The translations under genes and the position numbers were made by a program. Below, piece after piece: positions 25,648 through 33,186 of a DNA stretch of 64,000 nt. Position 1 is the stretch's first letter, and every line of letters starts with the position of its first letter. The DNA comes from Reinekea forsetii (GTDB lineage: Bacteria > Pseudomonadota > Gammaproteobacteria > Pseudomonadales > Natronospirillaceae), in NCBI RefSeq assembly GCF_002795845.1, contig NZ_CP011797.1:643501-707500 (forward strand). The letters are read 5' to 3'. The notes under the pieces were generated by a model that was not told the origin of the DNA, did not search any database, and saw only the letters and a list, made by a program, of their open reading frames with translations.

Positions 25648-27015
25648 ATGACAGCACGGCGCGTCGCTGACGCAAGCGGCCCATGGCTCTCAGCTTATCA
25701 GAAGACGCGCGAGCGGACCGAGACCCTGGTTAAACCCCTGAGTGAAGCCGATCAAACGGCGCAGTCGATGCCCGATGCCAGCCCGGTGAAGTGGCATCTG
25801 GCGCACACCAGCTGGTTCTTTGAAACCTTTGTACTGAAACCCAATTTACCCGGCTATTCGGCGTTCGATCCCGCTTTTGAATATCTGTTTAACTCCTATT
25901 ACAACAGCATCGGCGAGCAGTTTCCGCGCGCCCAACGGGGCGCGATTACCCGCCCTGGCGCGCCTGAGGTGCTGGCCTATCGGCACCATGTCGACAAGCA
26001 TATGACCCAGCTGCTGAGCCAATCGAGCCCTGAGCTGCTCAATAGACTGGACTCTTTATTGCCGCTCGGCTTAGCGCACGAAGAACAGCACCAAGAGCTG
26101 TTGATCACCGACCTCCAACATCTGTTTTCAATCAATCCGCTCTATCCGGCGGTGACCGTGCCGGTACAGGCCTTTGCTCCGGTCGTCGCGCTCGGCTGGT
26201 GGCATCACCCGGGCGGTTTGGTCGAGATTGGTGCGCCCGCACCAGGCGATGCATCGGACGTCCAGGTCGACGATTCACCAAGCTTTCGCTTCGACGATTT
26301 ACCAAGCTTTCGCTTCGACGATTTACCAAGCTTTCGCTTCGATGATTTACCAAGCTTTCGCTTCGACAATGAGTTGCCTCGCCATCAGGTGCGCCTGTAC
26401 CCATTTGCTCTAGCCGATCGCTTGGTCACCAATGGCGAATACGCGGCCTTTATCGACGCAGGTGGCTACAACGATCCACTGCATTGGCTGTCAGAGGGTT
26501 GGGCGTGGCGGTGTCGAGAACAGATCAGCCAACCGCTCTATTGGTTACGCCGCGCCGAGCAATGGTGGCAATACAGTTTGGCCGGGCTGCACGCGCTCGA
26601 TCCGCATGCGCCGGTGCGCCATATTAGTCTGTTTGAAGCCATGGCCTACGCACAGTGGTGTGGCTGCCGCTTGGCCACGGAATTCGAATGGGAGCATGCG
26701 GCGGCCCGGGTCGAGCCGTCAGACTCTGTTTATGACCCGACCATCCTGGCCCCCCAGTCGCAGTCCCAGTCAGCGGATCAGCTCTATAATTGCCTCTGGC
26801 AATGGACCCAATCGCAGTACCAGCCCTATCCCGGTTACCGGCCGGAAGCCGGCGCGGTGGGTGAGTACAATGGCAAGTTTATGAGCAATCAGTTTGTCCT
26901 GCGTGGCGGTTCCTGCATTACGCCACCGAACCATATTCGCGCGAGCTATCGGAATTTTTTCCCGGCCGCGACCCGTTGGCAATTTAGTGGCATAAGGATG
27001 GCAAAGGATGACTGA
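25648..27015 (+). CDS. egtB: Ergothioneine synthase EgtB-type sulfoxide synthase
   Basis: A 455-residue non-haem iron enzyme joining a sulfur donor to trimethylhistidine. N-terminal DinB-like domain carries the iron His ligands: LAHTSWFFETFV and HEEQHQELLITDLQH. The C-terminal formylglycine-generating-enzyme-like domain follows (HISLFEAMAYAQWCGCRLATEFEWEHAA, FVLRGGSCITPPNHIRASYRNFF). ATG at 25648 is preceded by AAGGAG. Between the domains, residues about 208-240, four copies of an eight-residue repeat are inserted (see repeat). egtD overlaps its 3' end by eight bases, a two-gene operon found in many proteobacteria. Confidence 0.9.
   Translation: MTARRVADASGPWLSAYQKTRERTETLVKPLSEADQTAQSMPDASPVKWHLAHTSWFFETFVLKPNLPGYSAFDPAFEYLFNSYYNSIGEQFPRAQRGAITRPGAPEVLAYRHHVDKHMTQLLSQSSPELLNRLDSLLPLGLAHEEQHQELLITDLQHLFSINPLYPAVTVPVQAFAPVVALGWWHHPGGLVEIGAPAPGDASDVQVDDSPSFRFDDLPSFRFDDLPSFRFDDLPSFRFDNELPRHQVRLYPFALADRLVTNGEYAAFIDAGGYNDPLHWLSEGWAWRCREQISQPLYWLRRAEQWWQYSLAGLHALDPHAPVRHISLFEAMAYAQWCGCRLATEFEWEHAAARVEPSDSVYDPTILAPQSQSQSADQLYNCLWQWTQSQYQPYPGYRPEAGAVGEYNGKFMSNQFVLRGGSCITPPNHIRASYRNFFPAATRWQFSGIRMAKDD
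26271..26366 (+). repeat. Four 24-base tandem repeats inside egtB
   Basis: Four nearly identical 24-base units encode DLPSFRFD repeated in frame in the linker between the two EgtB domains. Units two and three are identical; one and four differ at single bases, indicating recent slippage expansion. Confidence 0.93.
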
Positions 27016-27982
27016 CCTCAATATTCACCGTCAAACGCAGGTCAACCAGGACGATCTGTTTTTGCAAGATATCTTTGCCGGTTGGTCGGCCGTTGGCCAA
27101 AAAACTCTGCCGTGCAAATATTTTTACGATGAGAAGGGCTCGCAACTGTTCGACCAAATTTGTCAGACGCCGGAGTATTACCACACCCGAACGGAACTGG
27201 CGATTTTGGCGCGCGCCTTGCCGGAGGTCGCGCAATATATTGGGCCCCATGCCGATATTTTGGAATTCGGCTCCGGTGCCGGGATCAAAATCCGCAAGTT
27301 GATCGACGCCCTCAGCTCGCCGCGCACCTACATTCCAATCGACATCAGCGAAGAAATTTTGCTCGCCAGCTCAGCGCAGTTAGCGCAACAGTATCCTGAG
27401 CTGGCGGTGTTTCCCGTGGTGGCCGATTACCTGTCACCGATCCAATTGCCCGAGCAATTTAGCCACCAATCCGAGCATAAGAAGCTGGTGTTTTTTCCCG
27501 GCTCGACGATCAGTAATTTTGAGCCCCAGGCGGCGATCCACTTTATCAAACACATTCGCGCCTTGTTGGGCGAGGGCGATGCCCTCTTGATCGGGGTCGA
27601 CCTGGTGAAACCGGCTGAACGCATATTGGCCGCCTATAACGATGCTCAAGGGGTAACGGCCGCCTTCAATATGAATTTATTACAGCGTATCCAAAATACT
27701 TATCAGACCGATCTGGATCTGGACACCTTCTGTCATCGGGCGATCTATAACGTTGAACGGTCGCGCATCGAGATGCATCTGATCTCCACGGTGCAGCAGG
27801 ACATTCAGATCGAGGGTCGGCGTTTTGCCTTTGCCGAACAGGAGAGCATTCACACCGAAAACTCCTACAAGTACTCGCTCGAATCGTTTCAGTTGCTGGC
27901 GCGCAATGGCGGCTTCGACTGCACGCACTGCTATACCGACGCGCAGCAGCTGTTTTCGGTGCACTACTTGACGGCGAACTAA
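27008..27982 (+). CDS. egtD: L-histidine N-alpha-methyltransferase EgtD
   Basis: A 324-residue SAM-dependent enzyme that trimethylates histidine to hercynine, the EgtB substrate. Family features: LPCKYFYDEKGSQLFDQICQTPEYYHTRTE at the start, the SAM-binding ILEFGSGAGIKIRKLIDAL, and FFPGSTISNF and LLIGVDLVKP in the middle. ATG at 27008 lies within the last codons of egtB, so the two are translationally linked. The end abuts the tail-to-tail 41-codon gene on the other strand. Confidence 0.93.
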   Translation: MTDLNIHRQTQVNQDDLFLQDIFAGWSAVGQKTLPCKYFYDEKGSQLFDQICQTPEYYHTRTELAILARALPEVAQYIGPHADILEFGSGAGIKIRKLIDALSSPRTYIPIDISEEILLASSAQLAQQYPELAVFPVVADYLSPIQLPEQFSHQSEHKKLVFFPGSTISNFEPQAAIHFIKHIRALLGEGDALLIGVDLVKPAERILAAYNDAQGVTAAFNMNLLQRIQNTYQTDLDLDTFCHRAIYNVERSRIEMHLISTVQQDIQIEGRRFAFAEQESIHTENSYKYSLESFQLLARNGGFDCTHCYTDAQQLFSVHYLTAN

Positions 27983-28104
27983 ATGCCGCTCAATCTCAAC
28001 CAGATCAGCGCCGCGGCAGTGGCCACAAAGAGGCTCAGCAGGGTGGCGGCGAGGATCTTGTTGGTGAGTTTCATCCGGCGTATGGCAAGGCTTACAGAAG
28101 TCAT
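27979..28104 (-). CDS. 41-residue single-span membrane peptide
   Basis: Short gene too small for most callers. ATG at 28104 overlaps the gntR stop as ATGA and is preceded by GGGAG. The product starts MTSVSLAIRRMKLTNK (basic) and continues with a hydrophobic stretch from ILAATLLSLF through AALIW, ending LRLSGI, so one membrane segment with an inside-basic end. It continues the pattern of four-base overlaps through the ATPase-permease-gntR operon, suggesting a real fourth gene. I know no family for it; it might assist the ABC-2 exporter. Confidence 0.6.
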   Translation of the reverse strand: MTSVSLAIRRMKLTNKILAATLLSLFVATAAALIWLRLSGI

Positions 28105-28472
28105 GCTTGGCTCCCTAAAAACTGGTTATACAGTTCACGTAATTCATTTGGGGTGACCGCCAATAGGGCGGCCTCATGGAAGATACGCGGCAGTTTGGCA
28201 TCAATAAAAGCCACTTTTTTTAACGCCTGAACGGTCTGCTTGCCGTGCTCATTGACGAAATAGCCGACCCCCCGCCTGTTGGTAATAATGTCGTTGTCCT
28301 GCAAGTAGGCGAACGAGCGCATCACCGTATTGGGATTCACCTGGACCAGCGCGGCAAGCTCCCGGATCGACGGGATGCGTTCCTGTTCGGGCCATGCTTC
28401 GGTGAGAATCTGCTCGGTCATAAAGTCGGCCACCTGTAAGTAGATGGTACTGGCGGAGTCAAATTGAATCAT
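28101..28472 (-). CDS. GntR-family repressor, YtrA type
   Basis: A 123-residue regulator consisting of a winged helix domain (IPSIRELAALVQVNPNTVMRSFAYLQDNDII) and a short helical tail of about 45 residues. This compact form without a large effector domain is typical of the YtrA subfamily, which is usually encoded with an ABC exporter. It overlaps the permease gene by four bases upstream and the small membrane gene downstream. It probably represses its own operon through the inverted repeat at 30114-30135. Confidence 0.85.
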   Translation of the reverse strand: MIQFDSASTIYLQVADFMTEQILTEAWPEQERIPSIRELAALVQVNPNTVMRSFAYLQDNDIITNRRGVGYFVNEHGKQTVQALKKVAFIDAKLPRIFHEAALLAVTPNELRELYNQFLGSQA

Positions 28473-29263
28473 AGCTCCAACTCCTTAAAGCGTAGGTAAG
28501 ACAGGCCCCAGAAAAAGCCAAAATAGAGAACGCTTAGCAGACTGCTGCCGACCTGGGTAAAGAGGTTCGAGGTGAACTCTAACCCGGTACTGCGCAGCAC
28601 CAGGAATTTGCCGATATGGATGGCATCGCCCTTAAGTACCTGGGTTTCAAAGTTGGCAATGGTGGCGTTGATGAGATCGCCGAGCAGCCAGTTCACCAAA
28701 GCAGCGGTGTAGAACAGCCAGACAATCAACAGCAATGACAGGGCGCCAAAGATTTTTATCATCGGCCGTTTTTTAAAATAAATAGCACTGAAAAATAACA
28801 ATGGATGGAGCCAGACGTAGAGCTTAAATAACTGCAGCGCCGCCAACCCGACGGGATTAAAGATCGGCACCAAGTTGCCCCAGCCAAACAGGCCCACCAA
28901 CAGATTGGCCGTTAGCGTTGAGACCGACAGCACCAGCAAAAAAATCAGCACCACTAGAAAGCTGGTCAGGAAGCTACTCAACCACTTCTCGAACGGGTCG
29001 GCGGGCAGCATTAACCATTGGGCGGCAGAGCCTGCCTGCTTGTATTCATCGAAGGTATGGTTGCCCAACTCCAATTGGGCCATAAAGAGCAGCGCGAAGG
29101 CGAAGATGCCCGAGTAATCGGTAAAGGTACCGACCGAACTGATGTGGAGCATTAGCACCACGGCCGTCGCGATCAGCCAGGTCAGGCCGATATCGCGGAT
29201 CACCAGCTGGGGTTTGGAGCCCTGCTTGGCGAGGATCAGTTGGTATACACGAGTGGGGTTCAT
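28469..29263 (-). CDS. ABC-2 type exporter, permease subunit
   Basis: A 264-residue hydrophobic protein with about six predicted membrane spans (for example LTWLIATAVVLMLHI, FLTSFLVVLIFLLVLSV, MIKIFGALSLLLIVWLFY). Sequence gives no specific substrate. It is sandwiched between the ATPase and gntR genes with four-base overlaps on each side, so it is the membrane half of that exporter. YtrA-linked exporters in other bacteria respond to envelope-acting compounds; whether this one does is unknown. Confidence 0.8.
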   Translation of the reverse strand: MNPTRVYQLILAKQGSKPQLVIRDIGLTWLIATAVVLMLHISSVGTFTDYSGIFAFALLFMAQLELGNHTFDEYKQAGSAAQWLMLPADPFEKWLSSFLTSFLVVLIFLLVLSVSTLTANLLVGLFGWGNLVPIFNPVGLAALQLFKLYVWLHPLLFFSAIYFKKRPMIKIFGALSLLLIVWLFYTAALVNWLLGDLINATIANFETQVLKGDAIHIGKFLVLRSTGLEFTSNLFTQVGSSLLSVLYFGFFWGLSYLRFKELEL

Positions 29264-30099
29264 AGCCGTGGCTCCTGCGCTACGGCCGCCATCAGGCCGG
29301 GATAATTTTGATCAAAGGCATTGAAGAGCAGTTCCAAATCTATCTCGGTCGGCTGCTCTTGGCCTCCGGCCACCAGTGAGACCGGACTGCCCAACCGCAA
29401 CTCCGAGTGCAATACCGTGCCAGAGGTAACCGGGCCCTGTACCTGGCTAATGTAATTGGGCAGTTCGGCCAGATCAAACCAATGCGCCGACCCTTCATTC
29501 ATCATCACCACCGAGTCGATAATCGATTCTAGGTCGCGCACCTGGTGGGTGCAAATCAGCACGGTCTGTTCGGCCGTTTGGTGGGCAATAACGGACTCGC
29601 GAAACAACGCCTTGGACGGTATATCGAGGCCATTGGTCGGTTCATCCATCAACAGCACCTGAGCACCGGTGGATAGCGCAAAGGCGATGATGAATTTCTT
29701 GCGCTGCCCGAGCGACAGCGCGGTGAGCTTTTTGCCGTCGTCGACACTGAGCCGGGCCAATAGCTCGGTGCATTGGCGGTGATCGAATTTGGGGTAAAAA
29801 ACACTGAAACGTTTGATATAGGCAACTGCGCTGATCGCCGGTAAGGCATTTTCTTCCGGCACCAGATAGAGGTTTTGATAGAGTGCGGTCTCGCGCCGCC
29901 GCGGCGTGCGCTCGAGCACCGCCACCGCACCCTCGGTTGGGCTGAGCAGACCAGCGAGTAACTTAATCAGGGTGGTCTTACCGACCCCATTGGCGCCGAG
30001 TATGCCGACGCTGCGGCCGGCCGGAATGGTCAGGTTTAGACCCCTAAAAACGGCCGCCTTGGCACCGTATTCGAATCCGAGATTGGAGAGTTGTATCAT
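29260..30099 (-). CDS. ABC-2 type exporter, ATP-binding subunit
   Basis: A 279-residue ATPase: Walker A GILGANGVGKTTLIKLLAG, signature LSLGQRKKFIIAFAL (a variant of LSGGQ), Walker B VLLMDEPTNGLDI and the switch His in ICTHQVRDLE. A C-terminal extension of about 70 residues follows. It is the first gene of the four-gene operon, beginning at ATG 30099 fifteen bases after the operator-like repeat. Confidence 0.87.
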   Translation of the reverse strand: MIQLSNLGFEYGAKAAVFRGLNLTIPAGRSVGILGANGVGKTTLIKLLAGLLSPTEGAVAVLERTPRRRETALYQNLYLVPEENALPAISAVAYIKRFSVFYPKFDHRQCTELLARLSVDDGKKLTALSLGQRKKFIIAFALSTGAQVLLMDEPTNGLDIPSKALFRESVIAHQTAEQTVLICTHQVRDLESIIDSVVMMNEGSAHWFDLAELPNYISQVQGPVTSGTVLHSELRLGSPVSLVAGGQEQPTEIDLELLFNAFDQNYPGLMAAVAQEPRL

Positions 30100-30113
30100 C
30101 TGTCTGCCATTAT

Positions 30114-30135
30114 GTGTATTAGATATCTAGTACAC
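30114..30135. promoter_or_regulatory. Inverted repeat, probable GntR/YtrA operator
   Basis: An 11-base arm (GTGTATTAGAT) and its near-perfect complement (ATCTAGTACAC), one mismatch. The outer GTGTA...TACACT resembles the B. subtilis YtrA site, AGTGTA-N13-TACACT, with a spacer one base shorter. It is located 15 bases upstream of the first gene of the operon that encodes a YtrA-type regulator. Confidence 0.65.
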
Positions 30136-30439
30136 TAGCCAAGGGCGGAACTCAATGCAATGCCTATTTGTTGATGGGGTTGATTTTGCCTGCGCGGCGA
30201 TGTCCAGTGCATTACCGAGGTGATTCCGGTCAGCATCGTGGCGCATGCGATTAACACTGTTCGCCAACGTTCCCATGCCACTGTTGTGCTGAACCCGCTA
30301 AGAGCCCAGTGGTGGCGCTGGAATTGATTGAGACGCTGGCCCCAGTTTTTGCTCAGCGAATGTTCTCTTAGTTGGCTTGTACTTAGCAATGCGGCGCGCC
30401 AGGATGATTGGGGGCAACGGCGGACCAGGCCCATAAGCG
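30136..30439. other. Stretch without a supported gene
   Basis: About 300 bases between the exporter operon and the ChaC-like gene. A 99-codon minus-strand frame (30135-30434) has no ribosome site and an arginine- and tryptophan-rich composition I cannot relate to any family, so I do not call it. Confidence 0.4.
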
Positions 30440-31114
30440 CTAGGAATGCTCGGCCAGACGCTGGTTGATCAGCTGTTCCAGTTCGCTGAGTTGCTCATCG
30501 GGTACGCCGGCTTGTTGCAGGGCGTGCTGGGTTTGTTGGAAATAGGCCAAGCTGCTGCCGCGGGCGCCTTCGGCACTGAGGATTAGGTCCGCCTGTTGCG
30601 CCAAGGATAAACGCACGCAATGGTCGCTGCAACCTCGGGCGATAAAGGTCAGAGCCCGCTCGGGCGGCTGTTTGGTGGGCGCGGCAGCAGAGTCGGGTGT
30701 CGGTTCTGACTGACTGCGGGTGACAACCCAGGCCGGGTAGTAGACATTGGTGAGCATTTCTTGCTTAAAGATGGACGCTAAATCTTGCACGCTGATCTCA
30801 AATACCATGCCCTGCACCTGAGCGCCGGGCTGACCCTGCAGGCCTAAGACCAAGCCAGGATGGCGGTCGGTGCCCCGATAGAGGTAAGACAGTACGCAAT
30901 ATTCCCGCCTGAAGTCATCAACGGTGGCAACAGCCTGATGGCTGTGTTCAAAGCAGGGGGCCCAAATCTGTGAGCCATACGCAAAGTAGCGTACCCGGTC
31001 CTCGGGTTTGAGACCCATGGTCCGCAGCACATCGGTCAATAGGCTGGAGTGATCGATGTCGATATCGGAGTCGACTAGCTGTTTGATGCGGTTGTTGGCT
31101 TGATGCCATGGCAT
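30440..31114 (-). CDS. ChaC-like gamma-glutamylcyclotransferase
   Basis: A 224-residue protein with the cyclotransferase fold: substrate-binding YFAYGSQIWAPCFEH, then REYCVLSYLYRGTDRHPGLVLGL and the probable catalytic Glu in FKQEMLTNVYYPAWV, as in ChaC enzymes that degrade glutathione to oxoproline and Cys-Gly. A 37-residue N-terminal helix precedes the domain. The YGSL glycine loop reads YGSQ, a modest change. Glutathione is the likely but unproven substrate. Confidence 0.7.
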   Translation of the reverse strand: MPWHQANNRIKQLVDSDIDIDHSSLLTDVLRTMGLKPEDRVRYFAYGSQIWAPCFEHSHQAVATVDDFRREYCVLSYLYRGTDRHPGLVLGLQGQPGAQVQGMVFEISVQDLASIFKQEMLTNVYYPAWVVTRSQSEPTPDSAAAPTKQPPERALTFIARGCSDHCVRLSLAQQADLILSAEGARGSSLAYFQQTQHALQQAGVPDEQLSELEQLINQRLAEHS

Positions 31115-31197
31115 AGCTACGAGTCCTCAAATTGACAGTCTTATTTTTCCATCATACGGTCAATCGTCAGGCCCGGCAACCGCTGCTAAGGCAAGGC

Positions 31198-31241
31198 TTT
31201 TAGCGCCGTTTTAGCGCCGTTTTAGCGCCGTTTTAGCGCCG
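31198..31241. repeat. Four 11-base tandem repeats at the rhlE 3' end
   Basis: TTTTAGCGCCG is repeated four times exactly. The last copy contains the rhlE stop codon (TAA at 31233-31235 on the minus strand), so the array lies at and just beyond the gene end. Confidence 0.92.
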
Positions 31242-32444
31242 TCGGCCCCTGCCGGTGCTCTTGCTTTTGCTATTCGGGGTCGGTCTGGGTTTTTTACTCC
31301 CGGCCGAAAAATCTTGCGATAAATCGGGTTCGTACCCGGGCAACCACTGTTGCAGCAGTCGCGTTGGCAGCAACTTATGGATGTCCTCTAGCAGCCAGCG
31401 CTCATCGGCGCTCAACAAGGTAATAGCTACGCCGCTTTCACCGGCCCGACCGGTGCGGCCGATGCGATGAATATAGTCTTCGGCATTGTGCGGCAGCTCG
31501 TAGTTGATGACATATTTGAGTTGCTCAATATCCAATCCGCGCGAGGCCACATCGGTGGCCACCAGCGCGCGAACCTGGCCCTGCTTAAAATCTTCCAGTG
31601 CTTTCTCACGCGCACCCTGGGATTTATCGCCGTGGATAGACTGGGTCTTGATGCCGTCCTTGGTCATCTCCTTGGCTAGGGCATCGGCGCCGGCCTTGGT
31701 GCGGGTAAAGATTAACACCTGGTGCCAGTTGCGCGAGCCAATGAGGAAGGAGGTAATTTCGCGTTTGCGCGCCTTATCGACTTCGTAGGCAATCTGTTCA
31801 ACTTGCTGCGCGGCGGCGTTGCGGGTATCCACCTCAATCAGCTGGGGATCGTTTAACAGATTTTTGCTCAGCTTGAAGATGGCCTCATCGAAGGTGGCCG
31901 AGAACAATAGGGTTTGGCGCGTTTTCGGCGCGGTGACCACGATGCGCTTGATATCATCGATAAAGCCCATGTCGAGCATCCGATCGGATTCATCGAGTAC
32001 CAGGAATTCTAATTGGCTCAGGGTCACGGTGCCGCGCTTGAGGTGATCGAGCAGCCGACCGGGCGTGGCGACCACTATATCGGCGCCGGCCTGCAACTCG
32101 GCCATTTGGGTATTCACGCTGACCCCGCCATAGGTGATGACGGTGCGCAAACCGGTATGGCGACCATAGGCGACAAAGCTCGCACCGACTTGCTGCGCCA
32201 GTTCACGGGTCGGTACCAGTATCAAGGCGCGCACGCCTTGGTCCATCGGTTCGGCTAGCTTTTGCAATATCGGCAAGGCGAAGGCCGCGGTCTTACCGGT
32301 GCCGGTTTGCGCGCCGGCCATTAAATCCTGGCCGGCCAATATGGCGGGAATTGCCGCCAATTGGATTGGGGTGGGGGCGCGGTAACCTTGATCGGTTACC
32401 GCGCTGAGCAGTGCGTTGGTCAGGCCTAAGGCGGAAAATCCCAT
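31233..32444 (-). CDS. rhlE: DEAD-box RNA helicase RhlE
   Basis: A 403-residue helicase: Q motif APTPIQLAAIP, motif I AGAQTGTGKTAAF, motif III LFSATF, motif V VATDVASRGLDIEQL and motif VI HRIGRTGRAGESG, followed by a short basic tail ending STGRGRRR. Motif II reads DESD rather than DEAD, a conservative change that keeps the catalytic acids. RhlE acts in ribosome assembly and RNA decay. ATG at 32444 begins the conserved GFSALGLTNALL helix. Confidence 0.93.
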   Translation of the reverse strand: MGFSALGLTNALLSAVTDQGYRAPTPIQLAAIPAILAGQDLMAGAQTGTGKTAAFALPILQKLAEPMDQGVRALILVPTRELAQQVGASFVAYGRHTGLRTVITYGGVSVNTQMAELQAGADIVVATPGRLLDHLKRGTVTLSQLEFLVLDESDRMLDMGFIDDIKRIVVTAPKTRQTLLFSATFDEAIFKLSKNLLNDPQLIEVDTRNAAAQQVEQIAYEVDKARKREITSFLIGSRNWHQVLIFTRTKAGADALAKEMTKDGIKTQSIHGDKSQGAREKALEDFKQGQVRALVATDVASRGLDIEQLKYVINYELPHNAEDYIHRIGRTGRAGESGVAITLLSADERWLLEDIHKLLPTRLLQQWLPGYEPDLSQDFSAGSKKPRPTPNSKSKSTGRGRRR

Positions 32445-32523
32445 AAGGTTTGTCTGTGTGAAATAATTGGCCGGATTGTAGCAGATATTAGCCGCCGAAC
32501 TCGACGGTCTTTTGGCTTAGCCG

Positions 32524-33126
32524 CTAGAGCGTCAACAGGCCGGTGAGCATCAGAAAGGGGATCAGACTGCTCGCCAGGGCAACGGTCAGGGCAAAGCGGT
32601 GCACCTGCATGGTCGACAACGCGCCGGCACTCAAGGCAATCCCGCCACCACCACCGATCAGGATATTGCCGGGAATATTAAATAACAGCGCAACACTCAG
32701 ATAGGGGTGATTGGCCATGCGCGATAAGCCAAAGGCAACTAGGTGCTGGCGCCATGTGGGCGGACCCTCGGGCGCCGATATCCGAGCGAGTTTGCCGAGC
32801 AATCGTTGGATGGGCGCGCTGCGCTTAAAATAGGCACCGAGCAGAAACGCCAGCGACAGGCCGACTACCGTGGCCAACCAAGCGCCGATAATGCCGGGCG
32901 CACCAAAGAGCAGCATAATCATCACGCCAATTTCCATACCCGGCATAAAGGGTAGCATCAGGATCAGGCTGTAGAGTAAACAGACAATGATGAGCGCCAA
33001 TAGGGGTGATATGCCAAGGGATTGAGTGACCAGATGGACCCAATTTGGATTCAGCCAAAGCAACACAATACCGACGGACAGGGTGATTAGGCTGAGAACA
33101 GATTTGACCACAGATAACCGACTCAA
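32524..33126 (-). CDS. TVP38/TMEM64-like (DedA superfamily) membrane protein
   Basis: A 200-residue integral membrane protein with about five hydrophobic segments and the motif region LPFMPGMEIGVMIMLLFGAPGIIGAWLATVVGLSLAF, resembling the TVP38/DedA family of lipid-handling proteins. The frame starts at TTG (33126); a GTG at 33111 is an equally good start. No partner gene is evident; it lies between rhlE and the glycerol locus. Confidence 0.65.
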   Translation of the reverse strand: MSRLSVVKSVLSLITLSVGIVLLWLNPNWVHLVTQSLGISPLLALIIVCLLYSLILMLPFMPGMEIGVMIMLLFGAPGIIGAWLATVVGLSLAFLLGAYFKRSAPIQRLLGKLARISAPEGPPTWRQHLVAFGLSRMANHPYLSVALLFNIPGNILIGGGGGIALSAGALSTMQVHRFALTVALASSLIPFLMLTGLLTL

Positions 33127-33147
33127 GATGAGGGGCCGACAGTCTAG

Positions 33148-33177
33148 CCTAAGTGCTGTGAATCCACAGCACTTAGG
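33148..33177. other. Perfect 13-pair stem-loop
   Basis: CCTAAGTGCTGTG and CACAGCACTTAGG pair perfectly around AATC, just after the end of the second glycerol permease gene. No T tract follows on the minus strand, so it is more likely a transcript-end stabiliser or a protein site than a simple terminator. Confidence 0.7.
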
Positions 33178-33186
33178 TGCAGAGTT

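Noticed and set aside
30135-30434. 99-codon minus-strand frame between the exporter operon and the ChaC-like gene
   Set aside because: No ribosome site, odd composition and no recognisable domain; kept only as a non-coding note.
31198-31241. CRISPR array
   Set aside because: The 11-base units are directly adjacent without spacers and overlap the rhlE stop; it is a simple tandem repeat.
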